The notes below the pieces were generated by a model. It saw only the letters and a list, made by a program, of their open reading frames with translations. It was not told the origin of the DNA and ran no database searches. Positions 25,335-37,349 of a stretch of DNA of 64,000 bases are shown here, one piece after another (position 1 is the first letter of the stretch; each line of letters starts with the position of its first letter). The DNA is from Fragum whitleyi (Eukaryota; Mollusca; Bivalvia; Cardiida; Cardiidae), in assembly GCA_948146395.1 (NCBI GenBank), contig OX411556.1, positions 33,509,056 through 33,573,055 on the forward strand, given 5' to 3'. Made by a program: the position numbers and the translations under genes.

Positions 25335-26955
25335 TGATTTAGACCACACTATTCTTTCAATGTCTGTACTTTCCTCTCGGACCTCTAAACAATTAAAAAA
25401 AACAACTGAAACTCGCTGTGATATTACTGTTATTGTGTGAAATTATGCTGGAATTACTAATCAACCTATATCCATTACTGTTTTCAGATTTTTGCAACTC
25501 CGACTGTAAAAAGTCTTTTGGAAGAAAGCGCTAATATAAAATGCTCGTCATCTATTTTAAATGACTCGACACACAAAACTTGTCGAAATCCACGTGCACG
25601 ACATGCTATCATCGCATATCAGTAAATTATAACGTTTTGGGTTGTATCAGTGATATATACTTTTGGAATGCTGTTCTGTGATTGGCCGATCTCCTTCAAG
25701 AGTGGTCTAATTAGTAAGAAACGTATATAGAGACTTACCGGAATTTCATTTATCTTTAATCCCATTATAACATATTCTCACCATATTATAAGAAATAAAT
25801 GTCAAGAGATGAAATATTGCATGATTAAAGTATATAAAACCTGCACATGTCCCACTTTACTTATATTATTAGTTCCGATACAATACATCAATGTCAGGGA
25901 AGGTTTATAATAACCAAATTTTAGGGAAATATCACATTCAGTTGCATTTCTGTTGACTTGTCGAATTAAATCTTCTCACGATCTACCAAAAAAAAAAAAT
26001 AAATAAATAAACCCGTACTTTGGCGGTTGGCACACATTTCATTTTACATAATTCAGCATATTTAATTTGATTTATTCTTTAACATTAAAATATCCGAACA
26101 TTTGTGTAATGAGAGAACAAAAGGAGAAGTTGTTTTTAATACATTGCTTTTATTCATTTTTTGCTCAAGTATATCTTGTCCGAATTTATATCCGATGTTA
26201 GTATGCCCTTTAAGAAAGACGGACAATGAAATCTTACTACAGTTACTAATTTTCACAGTTTGGTGGTCTGGGGTTGTGTATGTAAAGTGTACAGCAAAAA
26301 TAAACTACCCTCCTCCGGTAAGGTTCAAAACCACAATCAGTCGATTGCACGTCGTGTACGCTAACGACTGCACAGTATAGTACGCTAGATAACGCAAATT
26401 GAACAAATAACGACGTTGATGCACACTCATGACCAACTATATAATTTAACGTAAATGTGACCGATACTATATATCTATACATCCGACATGACTATTCATA
26501 TATATCTTAGTTACATATGTGGTTCTTTCTGAATAAATGTCCAAGACGTATGCTTAAAGATACATAGTTGTAAATCATTTGTCTTTTATCCAATTATTCC
26601 GAATTTTAATTATGTTACCGGAGATAAATGACAAGACATGGGATACATATATTGCATGATTAAGTGAAAAAAAATGCAAATTTCACTTTTTCCCTGTATA
26701 ATTGGCTGACAAGACTCAGAATAATCTATCAATGTCACAAAAAAAATGAAAGAAAAAAAGGAAAGCTGGGCTACAGTGAGCTTAAGGCACCCACTCCTAA
26801 AATCAAAACTTTTGAAATCGACACGACATCTTGCTCTGCGTTCTGGGTGAAAAACATTTTCGAAAGTTATGAAATAGTATCTTTGCTCGTTAGTTCTTCA
26901 TCCAAATGAAAAAGATAGCCGCTGTATCATTGTTGTCCTAACTTATGACCAGAAA
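25335..26955. other. Mostly unrecognised
   Basis: A possible short inverted pair (TTAGACCACACT near 25340, AGAGTGGTCTAAT near 25700) may bound a small element. The rest is AT-rich with an A run followed by TAAA repeats near 25988. No gene seen. Confidence 0.3.
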
Positions 26956-26959
26956 CATT

Positions 26960-27135
26960 TTTTTCTCTGCATGCTGATAATCGTACACCCACGTGAGATA
27001 GCAGCTGGAGGCAAGGAAAGGATGTAATGGTAGTAATGGTGTGAGAAATACCAAGAATCTATTGATAGGTGCTCTATGCTCCGCTAAATAACTGAAAAAA
27101 TGTTGAAAGTGGCGTCAAACACAATTCAAACAAAA
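26960..27135 (+). mobile_element. SINE body, headless copy
   Basis: It carries GTGAGATAGCAGCTGGAGGC, ACCAAGAATCTATTGATAGG and ACTGAAAAAATGTTGAAAG, with a CAAACAAAAAGAAA tail. Confidence 0.65.
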
Positions 27136-27394
27136 AGAAATATCAACATGTACATATATGTGTGTTATATCTACCAACTGGTACGGAGCTTATTCAATGT
27201 CTAAATCGAATTAAAAAAAAATACTGAAAATGGCAAGGACAGATAACTACAGCATGGAAACAAGCATGAAAAAGTCAAATTTTAGTTCAAGTTCAAATTT
27301 TGAAATAACGTCCAAACTATGTTATTATACAACATAGGTAAACAAAAAAAAATGGTCGAGAAAAATAACGCCAATCGCGCCATGTGTCCATTTT

Positions 27395-27560
27395 TACCTT
27401 TGAAAATAGAACAGCCGTTCGTTTTTCGTGCAAAACCGATGAATATTGTATTCGATGAACAATACAAGGTCTTTATCCATTCGTGGTTTCACCACTCGTG
27501 GAAATATAGCTTTTGTTGCTATACGCCCGAATTGTCATATTTAGTTATGACCGTCACGGA
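27395..27560. mobile_element. Fragment related to family B hairpin
   Basis: CCATTCGTGGTTTCACCACT with GGAAATATAGCTTTTGTTGC is the hairpin tip of family B; the outer arms are lost or diverged. It explains a 111-codon plus-strand frame here. Confidence 0.45.
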
Positions 27561-29234
27561 GAAATTGACCCTATCAATTTTTTGTGCTCCCACAGTAAAA
27601 TACAACTTCTTACGGAATTCAATTCAATGTATAAGAAAGAGCCAACGAGCTTGATCCCCTAGAAAAAAACAGCATATCTACGATTGTTAGACGGAATGAT
27701 CGAATGGATGAATTTACTGAGTAGTAGCAAACCAATCAACTCAACTAAAATTATAAAAACGCGAGTTGCGCCTGTCTGCAAAGCGGTATCGGGCGTAGTA
27801 ATCTATACTTCGGAAATAAGTTGTTTTGGGCGAACTCAGCGCCAAAAAGTGAGCATATCGTTCGACATTTTTCCTTTGAAGTGAGTTCTGAATGAGGCTT
27901 ACGATCCCTCAACTCGCCAATAAAAGCCTTGCTAAAACAAAAAATGGAGTGCTCGCCTCCAAATGTCACCTTGCCTCTTTATAAACCAGGCCTTCAGCGC
28001 TTTTAGCGCTTTGATTTTATTTTCTGATGGGTCAAATTATCTGCCCTTGACGTAACCAAATAGCTTAAAATTACCGTATTTTTGTGTATGTGCACAACTC
28101 TACCTACATTTTCTATTGAATTGAACTGAGTCTTAACAATTTCACTGAATGATAGATTTGTAGTAATTTACTATAGAGCATTGAATTAAAAAAACTGTAA
28201 TTTGAAATAAATCACAGAAAATATTTCACAATATCATGGTGTGATGTTGCACCATACCTATCATCTATTTTAAAAAACAGAATAAACCTGTTTGTTATGT
28301 ATGTTGACAAAATAAATGGATATTGATTGTTTTGAAACTAAGTTTTATATCTGAGGTTGAAGGAACATTTGTCTACATTCTGATCAAATTAAGGCAAAAT
28401 TTCTTCAGTTGTAACTCAAGTTGAAGAATGCAGATCATTTCTTTTCAAAATATGGACTAAAATGCTCGGAAATATGCTCGTTTTTTCATTGTCAAACATT
28501 GTGAATTGCTTTCTAAAGAGTGGAGAATTGATGACAATTTTTATTAACAAATAAAGGACGATGGTGCAATTTCAATGACCGGGGATGCATCTGATTGTTC
28601 ATTAATCTTTTGAACACTAAGTAAGATAGAGTTACATCCTACACGAAATAAATTCTCGCGGCGAAAGCTGAGCTTGCTCCATTTGAGGGTTTATTACGTG
28701 GAGAAGTGCTTATCAATTTCACGATGTTATAAACTGTAAGAAAGGATACAAGAGAAGCAAACGTTAATTTGAACGTGGTAAAAGATCGGCATTATTAACA
28801 AGTTCGCCAGGGAGTATTAGACAATATATTCGTGCTCTGAACTGAGAGAAGAGATTTTTTCCTTGCATTATCGTGTCTCACGGGCTTTTAAATTTCAACA
28901 AAAACTCTTTCAAATCACAACTGTAATAACGAATTGGTTCAGAATAAATATGTCTTGGGCTTTAGGGCGAAGAAATCTTTTGACGTATTTCTTGAAATTC
29001 GAGTAACATGTTCTACAATGTGACAAAGCGATGGGAATCATTTGGTAATACTTGAATCATATTTAATATTATCTTATAACTATACAAATATCCGTATGAT
29101 AACATCCCGTATGATATTTTTTATGATATCACATAGTTATTTTTAGAACAATGATATATTGTTAGTTATTTTTAGAAACTTGCATTTCAGTTAGAAACAC
29201 CGACGAAAACAAGACAAATATAGGTTATAAGATA
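27561..29234. other. Mostly unrecognised
   Basis: A lone family A right end (ATCAATTTCACGATGTTATA) lies near 28708. Otherwise I see no gene or repeat I can name. Confidence 0.35.
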
Positions 29235-29390
29235 AATATAATACATACTTAGTGTATTGTATGAAAAAATATCAAACTCGGTTGTGAGGATTGATAATTG
29301 TCTCGGCAGAGCCTCGACAATGATCAATTCTCCCAACCTCGTTTGATATTTTTTTTCATATAATACACTAAGTACGTATTATATATTTCT
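29235..29390. repeat. Foldback palindrome of ~155 bases
   Basis: AATATAATACATACTTAGTG pairs with CACTAAGTACGTATTATAT, and AAAAAATATCAAACTCGGTTG with CAACCTCGTTTGATATTTTT, around GATTGATAATTGTCTCGGC. Size and symmetry suggest a small foldback MITE. Confidence 0.7.
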
Positions 29391-29575
29391 AACATCACAC
29401 ACCAAAAACTGGAATTCGAGATCCCTGTTCTATAGAGTGACAGAGTAATCGATATGAATATCAACTTCATGATATTACTCACTGTAATAAAAGCAAAGAC
29501 AAATCATCTTATGATCTATTTCGATCATACTCATGAAAGGAACGCATTGAATGCACGTGCTGCCAATGTGAATTT

Positions 29576-29770
29576 GATTTGAATTGGGGTTTTACGTCGC
29601 TTTCAACAATCTTTCAGTTATATCGCGACGACTGGAGCACCTAACGATGGATTTTCTCACACCAGTACTACCACCACATCCCTTTCCTAGCCTCCAGTTG
29701 CTATTCCACATAGGTTTACGATTATCTACCCATTGGTGGAAGACAAATGTCGGAAAGGATAAGTGCCGCG
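29576..29770 (-). mobile_element. SINE body, minus strand
   Basis: Read as given: GGGGTTTTACGTCGCTTTCA, TTATATCGCGACGACTGGAG, CACCTAACGATGGATTTTCT, CTATTCCACATAGGTTTACG and a closing AAGTGCCGCGG. This is the reverse complement of the SINE body with the start of the head. Confidence 0.7.
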
Positions 29771-29847
29771 GTGCCAATGTGAAACTCCGTGCCCGTACAG
29801 AGTATAGCGAATAACCGATACCGAATAACTTATTCATAAATTATACC

Positions 29848-30158
29848 GTATATAGGTAGATTTTGCGCGTTGAGCCGAGAAATCAACTTTTTACTGGTAA
29901 ATTCTCGTGCCATTTGTTCGAAAAAGATAAATCAGGTTTAAATAGCGCATAAAGAAAGCTGACAATTTACCTTGTAAAACAACGTTATTGCCTGTCTTAA
30001 AACGTAAGGTTCACACGTGTACTTTCATAATTGCAGTGAAGGAGTCAGGTAAAATTCCTATCAATTGCTTTTTAATTATACCCGATTTGCCTATGCTAAT
30101 GGACTCGGCGCCTACGTCAGAGCTCAGTTTACAAAATACACATATACCGTATATTTCG
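29848..30158. mobile_element. MITE family H, copy 2
   Basis: GTATATAGGTAGATTTTGCG to ACACATATACCGTATAT, matching 1136-1562 but without the internal duplication. It is the better copy for defining the family ends. Confidence 0.65.
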
Positions 30159-30459
30159 ATGTGAACACAGCCTTAGATAACAGTTTGATATGACTTGATA
30201 TGACTCATTTACCTTTACCTTTATTATTGATTTAATACAGTCCTTCACCCTATAATTCAATATTTATGAAAGTAGGTCAAAAGTCATGGTCAACGTTAAG
30301 AGTTCAAAATAATGCCGGAATCCAGGACAATCATCTACCAACTTTTAGTATTTAATAAATAAAGTCCAAGACCTAATAATTGATTTTTTTTAGAAAATAG
30401 GTCGAAGGTGAAGGTCAGGGTCAAAGGTTCTACACGATGCCAGGATCAAAGACAATCAT

Positions 30460-30705
30460 TTGAGTATGTGCATAAGATTTCCAACAATTTTATATATGTA
30501 CAAAGCAAAGACGCTGACCAGCTTGTGCATCCGCACAGTCTAACCAGAATCTTCATTGTGCGTTTAGTAGATAGATAATGTCTCAGCTTACTTGTAAACC
30601 ATCATCTAAGATTACATTTACAGTAGGTGGCTGTCTACACCGCTCGACTTTTGCATCTCACGAACATTTCAAATTGTTGGAAATGTCATGCACAGGCTTA
30701 TATAT
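30460..30705. mobile_element. MITE family F copy nested in the array
   Basis: GAGTATGTGCATAAGATTTCC faces GGAAATGTCATGCACAGGCT, spacing ~240 bases. Confidence 0.7.
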
Positions 30706-31314
30706 CAACACTTGATGGTTGCAAAATATAGTTTTTCGTCTGATCATTCAATATTAGAAAGTTTGTGAAAGGTCAAGATTCAAGGCAAACATTCAATAAG
30801 ATTCTAAAATCAAAGACAACCATCTACCAACCTTTATTGTTGAGTTTATACTGTCCAAGACCTCATAATTCAATGTTTAAGAAAGTAATTCAACGGCCAA
30901 GGTTTGGGTTAAGGGATCAATAAATAGTCGGAATCAAAGACAATTATCTATTAACATTTATAATTGATATAATACGGCTTTTGGCATAATAATTAATATT
31001 TAAGAAAGAAGGTCTAAACTCAAGGTTGGGTTCAAGGGTTGAATATGATGCAAGAATCAATGACAATCATCTATCAATATTTATTATTGATTTGATAAGT
31101 CCTTATTCAATATCCAAGAAAGAAGGCCAGGGTCACGGTCTAAGATTCAACAGGATGCCAAAATCAAAGACAATCAAGTAACAACCATTATAATTGACTT
31201 AATTCAACCCTAGACAAAATATTTATATGCTTTAGAAAGTAAGTCAAAGGTCAATGTAAGGGTCACTTGTCAGTCATGGTTAAAGAATCAAAGAAAATCA
31301 TCATCCTACCTTTA

Positions 31315-31478
31315 CCAAGGGGTTGTTAATCGTAGACTATGTAAGATAGCAGCTGGAGGCTAGAAAAGGATGGTAGTACCGGTGTGACAAATACCAGGAA
31401 TCCATTGTTAGGATCTCCAGCCGCCGAGATATTATTATTGTTGAAAGTAGCGTAAAACTGCATTCAAGCAATCAAACT
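31315..31478 (+). mobile_element. SINE body nested in the array
   Basis: GTTAATCGTAGACTATGTAA, GATAGCAGCTGGAGGC, CCAGGAATCCATTGTTAGGA, GCCGCCGAGATATTATT and a CATTCAAGCAATCAAA tail. Confidence 0.7.
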
Positions 31479-31739
31479 TCCTATATTTATTATTGATTTA
31501 ATACAATCCTTGACCCTATCATCCTAAATTAGGGGGTCAGGGTCAAAATGATGCCAGAAAAAAAATCATCTACCAACATTTCTTAGTAATATAATATAGG
31601 TTTATACACAATAATTCATTACTTCAGAAAGTACACGAAGGATCAAGATTTGTGTTAACTGTTCAACATGATGCAAAAAATCAATGACAAACATCTACCA
31701 ACCATAATCATTGACTCATCACAGCTTATTTATTTATTA

Positions 31740-32345
31740 CATCCTGCCCTAGCATCTAGCTGCATCTTTAAGAGCATGTCCCAAAATATTTTCGGTGAAG
31801 TAAGGTTGATTTCTGACGGATAGTTTCAGAGAAGAAGAATTATCTAAAAATTCACCAAACGGGACCATTTTTGGATGACGCGGCAGCCCATAGCACCCAT
31901 GATATTAACCAAATCAAAATTTAACGAGGAAATCTGTAAGATCTTTTCCCGAAGATCATTCTTATGAAGTTAGGTTTAAGTATTTACAATAGTTTTAGAG
32001 AAGAAGATTTTTTATTTATATATTTCACCTTTGGTGGTCCATTTTCTGGTGACATGAAAAGCTGTATCGCCCATCTTATCAAACCGATCAGAATTTAAGG
32101 AAGAAATCTGAAAAGGCAAGTCTTAGTATTATTCAGCTGAAGTTTGAGTTGAATTTTGACCAGTAGTTTTAGAGAAGAAGAGTTCTTTTTTATAGACTTA
32201 ACCCCGAGTACGTCCCAATGATCATTCCTGAGAAATTCGGTAGAATTCTGTCCAGTTGTTCAGAGGCGAATGTGTTTCAATAAAAAGTTTACGCACGGAC
32301 CAAAGGACGAAGGACGGGCGACCCGCCACGACAAAATCACTGCTG
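31740..32345. repeat. Dispersed repeat with ~140-base units
   Basis: TTTCAGAGAAGAAGA / TTTTAGAGAAGAAGA occurs three times with GAAGTTAGGTTTAAG and ACCGATCAGAATTTAAGGA between. It ends in ACGAAGGACGGGCGACC, an ending common to such elements. No protein domain. Confidence 0.5.
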
Positions 32346-32386
32346 GATAGTCCAGTGGAGCTAATCATTGACCTTGTCAATTTCAG

Positions 32387-32517
32387 CCATGCGTTCAGGA
32401 TGACAAAGCGGTGGAAACAGTTTTTGAATTATACCCCGCTTTGCACTTGCACTTGCGTGCAAAGCGGGGTAAAATTGGAAAACTGTTTTCACCGTTTTGA
32501 CATCTTGAACGCAGGAC
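32387..32517. repeat. Foldback element family I, copy 1
   Basis: CCATGCGTTCAGGATGACAA pairs with TTGACATCTTGAACGCAGG, and ACCCCGCTTTGCA with TGCAAAGCGGGGT, around CTTGCACTTGCG. A sister copy is at 34052. Confidence 0.75.
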
Positions 32518-32817
32518 AGTTAAGATGCATATCACCCTTGACTACTTTACTGATTCTAGTGGAGATGTTCTTTTATCGCTCTCCGTTGTTTTAAAATGTC
32601 AATATCATTATGACTTTACTTAACTATATTGACCTATTGTGACAAAATATCGTAACTAGAACTTGAATGAAAATGAAGATAGGATAAATCGGTCTCATTG
32701 TTGACAGTGGTAAGGAAACAGATGGCGTTGCTTACAAACAGTCAGTCCCGAAAGAGCACCCTGACATTACAAAAAATATCGGTTGCTTGGGTCTTTAACC
32801 TACAGTTAGGACTTAAA

Positions 32818-33222
32818 AAAATTGACCAGTAAAATAATATTGGAATGATTTTGGAATGAAATTGAATGAGGAAGATGAATGAGTCTTGAAAAAAAAATTA
32901 GGGAGGTAATACATTATCGCTTATTTTGTTCAAGATGACAAAATAAGCGACACTTTTACCTCCGTTTAAAATATGAAAACAAATTCTATAAAGAATTATG
33001 TCTTCAGGAGCCAGCCAGCCATTTACAATATTCAACTTAGTCGTCAAAATCGTGTTTTAAATAGGGGTTTTTGTTTTGAATGTGTTTGTTGGTCATATCT
33101 TTTTCAACAATTTTGGAATCATTTTGAATGGTCCGAGTGAGTGCTTGAAGAGAATGAATGAAGCGCTGAGAGAATGAATTAGAATGGTTTTGATCTGAGT
33201 GAATGTCATTTTTTTGTGTTAC
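32818..33222. mobile_element. MITE family A copy
   Basis: AATGATTTTGGAATGAAATT, GGGAGGTAATACATTATCGC, the central palindrome around TTTTGTTCAAGATGACAAA, GAAGCGCTGAGAGAATG and a worn right end. The left terminus is damaged. Confidence 0.6.
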
Positions 33223-33586
33223 CGACTCAAAAACTATATATCTTTCAGCAGAATTCCACGAAGTAATCGAACAGCCCTCGTATAAACCCCTACGTGTTCG
33301 TGTGACCCGGCAAGCTAAAACGGACCCATGAGGAAACGCGAAAGGTAGGTTCGAAACTTTTCTTATTATTCATAATGTCTTAATTAAGTAAGGTCATTGA
33401 TGTCATGTTATTGAAAACTAACGTTTTAACTCTTCCTATGGTATACGTGGCTTCCGACACTATGATTTTAGGTTCTTGTATGATAAGCAAATAATTACAG
33501 TATTGTTATAGTAGTTATTACAAATATAAACACTAAAAGAAATTTGAACAGGATGGATCTAAGTCACTAAACTTATATCTTAAACA

Positions 33587-33667
33587 AGTCGAGGGTTCAG
33601 TGCAAGACTGTACTAAGTGTTTATACAATGTATATACACTTAGTACATCTTGCACTGAACCCTCGAA
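33587..33667. repeat. Palindrome of ~80 bases
   Basis: CGAGGGTTCAGTGCAAGA pairs with TCTTGCACTGAACCCTCG, and GTACTAAGTGT with ACACTTAGTAC, around a short TATACAATGTATA centre; nearly perfect. Confidence 0.8.
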
Positions 33668-34051
33668 GTGTAAGAAGTGTAATCTAATAAAATATATACC
33701 GGTAATTTTCATTGGTTTTTATCGCGTCACGTGAGAACATCCGTCGCACTTTATTTCTGTTCATTCAAAAGGTCTTTCGGGACCCCCCCCCCCCCCCGCC
33801 CCCATTGACGTTCAATCTGCAAATCCAGTGTTGTAGGAACTCAAAAAACCTACGCTCCCTTTCCATAAACCGACATTGATATTTGATAAAATTAAAAATT
33901 AAGATGTTTTGTTTTGATTTTTTCCCCCACAAATATTCATTATTCTTGACTTTTTATTTAAATATTGAGAAACTATAACTGGAATGACAGTAAGGAACTC
34001 AAATTTAAAGTCAATGGAAATATGGTTAACTACATTTATAAGGCACTACAG

Positions 34052-34182
34052 CCCTGCGTTCAGGATGACAAAACACTGCAAACAGTTTTCCAATTATACT
34101 CCGCTTTGCTCGCATGTGCGCATGCAAAGCGGAGTATAATTCGAAAACTGTTTGCCCATTTTTGTCATCCTGAACGCAGGGC
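34052..34182. repeat. Foldback element family I, copy 2
   Basis: CCCTGCGTTCAGGATGACAA to TTGTCATCCTGAACGCAGGG. The inner arms AAACAGTTTTCCAATTATAC and GTATAATTCGAAAACTGTTT pair, and CATGTGCGCATG is at the tip. Almost a perfect 130-base palindrome. Confidence 0.8.
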
Positions 34183-34747
34183 AGGATAACAACGCTTTAT
34201 ATTCTGATGGATGATAGAAACAGACTTAGATTTTAACTCAAGCCCTAGCATTCAGTCTGCACAATTATCCATCGATGGATCAAGAAATAATAAAAAAAAA
34301 TCTTACCTTTGCGAGCATGTCCACTAGGCTAGCCTGTTCAAACTTCAAACTTCTGAAAGTCAATTAGCAGGTAAAAAGACGAAAAAAGTAACTATTTTTA
34401 TATCTTAAGATTAACAACCCATCGGCTTTTAGAATTTCATTTTGATAAGGAACGGGTGGTTTAGATAACGGCCTTTATTCTGCCATGCTTTGAATCCATC
34501 CCCCACCCCACCCCCGCTTCAATGCTGTTCTTTTTGAGTTTTGAAATTAGGAATTATTTCAGGTTGTTTCAGGTGTGTACTTTGTATTTAGTTAAGTCGT
34601 AAAATAAGAAGATGACACAATAAAAAGTAGACTTTTTCTAATTTAAATTATTACTCAGAAGGCGGACAACATAGAATATATAGTATAAAAGCGATATGTA
34701 GACTGTGGCAAAAGATGAATGTCCTTCGTCCACTCCACTTTTTTATG

Positions 34748-34829
34748 AATCGTTGTTGATTAATTATAACATCGGAACTACAGTTGCATTAAGCTGTAGT
34801 TTCGATGTTATGATCATTCATCAACGATT
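34748..34829. repeat. Hairpin of ~36-base arms
   Basis: AATCGTTGTTGATTAATTAT pairs with ATGATCATTCATCAACGATT, and CATCGGAACTACAG with CTGTAGTTTCGATG, around TTGCATTAAG. It lies inside a chance 73-codon frame. Confidence 0.7.
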
Positions 34830-35487
34830 TTTTTCGAGAGAGAGTCTATTTCTATTACGCACTTGCGTATGCCTAATTGTAGTTACGCCCTTCTACTTAC
34901 TCGTCAATAGATTGGAGGCATATTGATTTTTGTCCTGTCTGTTGGTCTATTTGTCTGTTTCCCCGTCTAACGACTTGTCTCCCCCAAAAAGCTTTAATAT
35001 TTGCCGTTCTTCATTGGTAGGAGATATAGTCTTCGTATTTTCGTATGTGTATTACTCGTGACAATGCATTTTGAGGCAAAATAAGCGTCCAACCTTATAC
35101 ATCTTCATATTTGGAGCGAAAATAAGACCAAATCTACAGAAAGTTTAGCGACCATCCATTAATCAACACAAGTCTACACATATATGCAAAGTTGAAAATC
35201 ATGATACTTTTTCATTTCTCGCGAGGGAATAGGGGCGGGGGGATTTTTTTTTTTTTTTTTTTTGTGTGTGTGTTTTTTATTATAATTTTTGTGGGGTTTT
35301 TTTTCTAAAAATATAACTATATATTCTGACATTCCTATCGCTGTGGATAGAGCGAATAAGATAACAATCACGTTAATCTTTTTCGACAAAAAACAAGACG
35401 CTACATAATAGACGTTCGCTTTTTTGACTCTACATTTTAGTGCCACATTACCCTGTGCGACGTCTAAGGGATATAGCCTACATATTC

Positions 35488-35530
35488 CACGTATAAATTG
35501 CTTGTTCGCTACTATATTACAGTTAAAGAA
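35488..35530 (+). promoter_or_regulatory. Possible core promoter of the sulfotransferase gene
   Basis: A TATA-like CGTATAAATTGC lies about 155 bases before the start codon. If used, transcription would begin near 35520, giving a ~130-base 5' leader. No other support. Confidence 0.25.
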
Positions 35531-35600
35531 GTAAAGGGCAAAAATCTACCAAACAATACAAATCATTTGAATAACAACGAAAAACAAGCATTCCGTAAGA

Positions 35601-35624
35601 ATGACATCTATCAACCCACCATAA
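35601..35624 (+). CDS. Short upstream ORF in the probable 5' leader
   Basis: ATG at 35601 runs seven sense codons to TAA at 35622, 24 bases before the main ATG and in frame with it. It could lower translation of the main frame, if the leader includes it. Confidence 0.3.
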   Translation: MTSINPP

Positions 35625-35648
35625 ACATTGTCGGACTGTTACTTAGAA

Positions 35649-35909
35649 ATGTTGATAAATACAAAAAGGCTTTCTAAGAAGAGTCAGCACGTTTTTTTAG
35701 TGACATGTGTTATTGGGGCGTTTTTCGTGGGTCGCAATTCAAGGAGTTACATACATTCACCTGGGAAAGTTTCTATAAATGTGAAACCACAAAAACTTGA
35801 ACTCTCAGAGGAAAGGTCTCAAAATGACCAACCCATCGAACAACAACCAGAAGAATTGACAGAAAGAGGCAGCGAACAACCAGTTGAAGTTATCAGGGAA
35901 CTAAAACCA
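35649..35909 (+). CDS. CHST15-like: Sulfotransferase exon 1: cytosolic tail, anchor, stem
   Basis: Residues 1-87. A basic N-terminal stretch (TKRLSKKSQ) precedes the hydrophobic HVFLVTCVIGAFFVG, the order of a type II signal anchor. The rest is a polar stem. It ends in phase 0 at CCA before GTAGGT. A family A MITE begins about nine bases into the intron. The open frame runs on into that MITE, so a longer exon is possible but would not join exon 2 in a familiar way. Confidence 0.8.
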
Positions 35910-37316
35910 GTAGGTATAGTCAATAACATCGTGAACTTGACAAGGTGATCGATTTTTGGAATCATTCTGAGTGAAATGGAAGAGGGTCGAGCGAATTTTT
36001 AATGAAATTTAAGGGGGGTAATCCAATATCGGTAATTTCGTGGACGATATTAATAAAAGTATTACAAATAGCTTTATATTTATTCACAAACAAATAAGAC
36101 GCTTTAAGATTCAAGAAAGTCTGTGCATTGAGTGGTTTGAATTTTTTTGGTGATCTTTTTGCAATTTTGTAGCGTTTGAGTGGCTTGAGTGAGTGTTTGG
36201 AATGAATGAGTGAGTGTCAATTTCACGATATCATCAACTTTACGTCCCTGTGTGACCCGTCACGCGAAGAGAATCGCCTTGGAACTACATATAATATGAT
36301 TTCAACGGAAGCTAAGAAGAGGTCGCTTGTTGAAAATTATTATTACTACAGGAAAAATTTTGTTACGATACCTCCCTTCCTGGCACTTGCGTTAGGGAAG
36401 ATCTTCTTTGGCTCAGTGGTTAAGCGAATTGGTGCTGTAAGTCAATATTACGTGTCCGCATGGTTTCGACCCGGCCGGCGTATGTTTATTTTCAGCAGTG
36501 CTCAGGAGCGGACTATTTGTTCGTAAGAATAACCATCCTTCATCAATAAATATTCCAATCTTCGCAATCTGCCTTGGGTGGAGATTTTTGCATATTCTAC
36601 ACGCGTCTTTCATGTGACGAGTCAATCCCTTTCGCCTGATTTATTCATTTAATACAAAAAATAAACAGTTTGTTCAGGTAATTGACAAGTATGATCAGAT
36701 GCTATCAAGTAAGCTCGGTCTGTATCCACAGTATCCAAAGATCTGTTTGGACAATTCCGTATGAAAAAGCAGACGAATTACAGCGTGTTTTCTATTATGT
36801 CTGTAAAGCAGATTTGTTAACAGGAAGCTCATTATCTAGGGGTTAACACGGTATTTTTTGACAAATGTGAAGAAGCAGATATGTATTAACACATCGTCTG
36901 AACCCTTTTTATGCTGTATTTTTCGTAGTACATTTTCTTTGCAAGTGCTGTGTTTCTCAAGTTTTCTCATGGTCATGTGCGCATCAATGCTTCACCTCTT
37001 TACGCCTTGTTCCAGATACCTTGGGAGTACGACGGACAGTATAAAAACCCTTGTTTTAAAAACGAATCAACCACCTTATTTTGTGTACCATGGTTCTACC
37101 TAGTTGGCGGAATCGAAAGCGGAACAAAACTTTTATACAGAGCTATCATGCAACACCCAGAAGCCGTGTATCCGGGCTTTGAAGAAGCTAATTTCTTCTC
37201 GAAAAGGGATTTGTCAGGTAAAGGGGGAAGCGTTACTTTGAACAAATTATTACTTTCATCGTTTTATTATAATTATTATAATAATTATTATTATAATTAT
37301 TATTTCAATTATTTCA

Positions 37317-37349
<33 letters not shown>

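Larger units (their letters stand above)
30200..31735. repeat. Array of ~110-base repeats with two nested elements
   Basis: AAGAAAGTAGGTCAAAAGTC, ATCAAAGACAATCATCTACC and TATTGATTTAATACAGTCCT recur roughly a dozen times. A family F MITE (30460-30705) and a SINE (31315-31478) interrupt it, with the array resuming after each. Confidence 0.75.

Noticed and set aside
26102..26482. Overlapping frames of 92 (plus) and 78 (minus) codons
   Set aside because: No motif, no splice or promoter support; composition like the surrounding noncoding DNA.
36206..36526. 106-codon plus-strand frame in intron 1
   Set aside because: Its start is the right end of a MITE and the rest has no familiar motif or in-phase splice partners.
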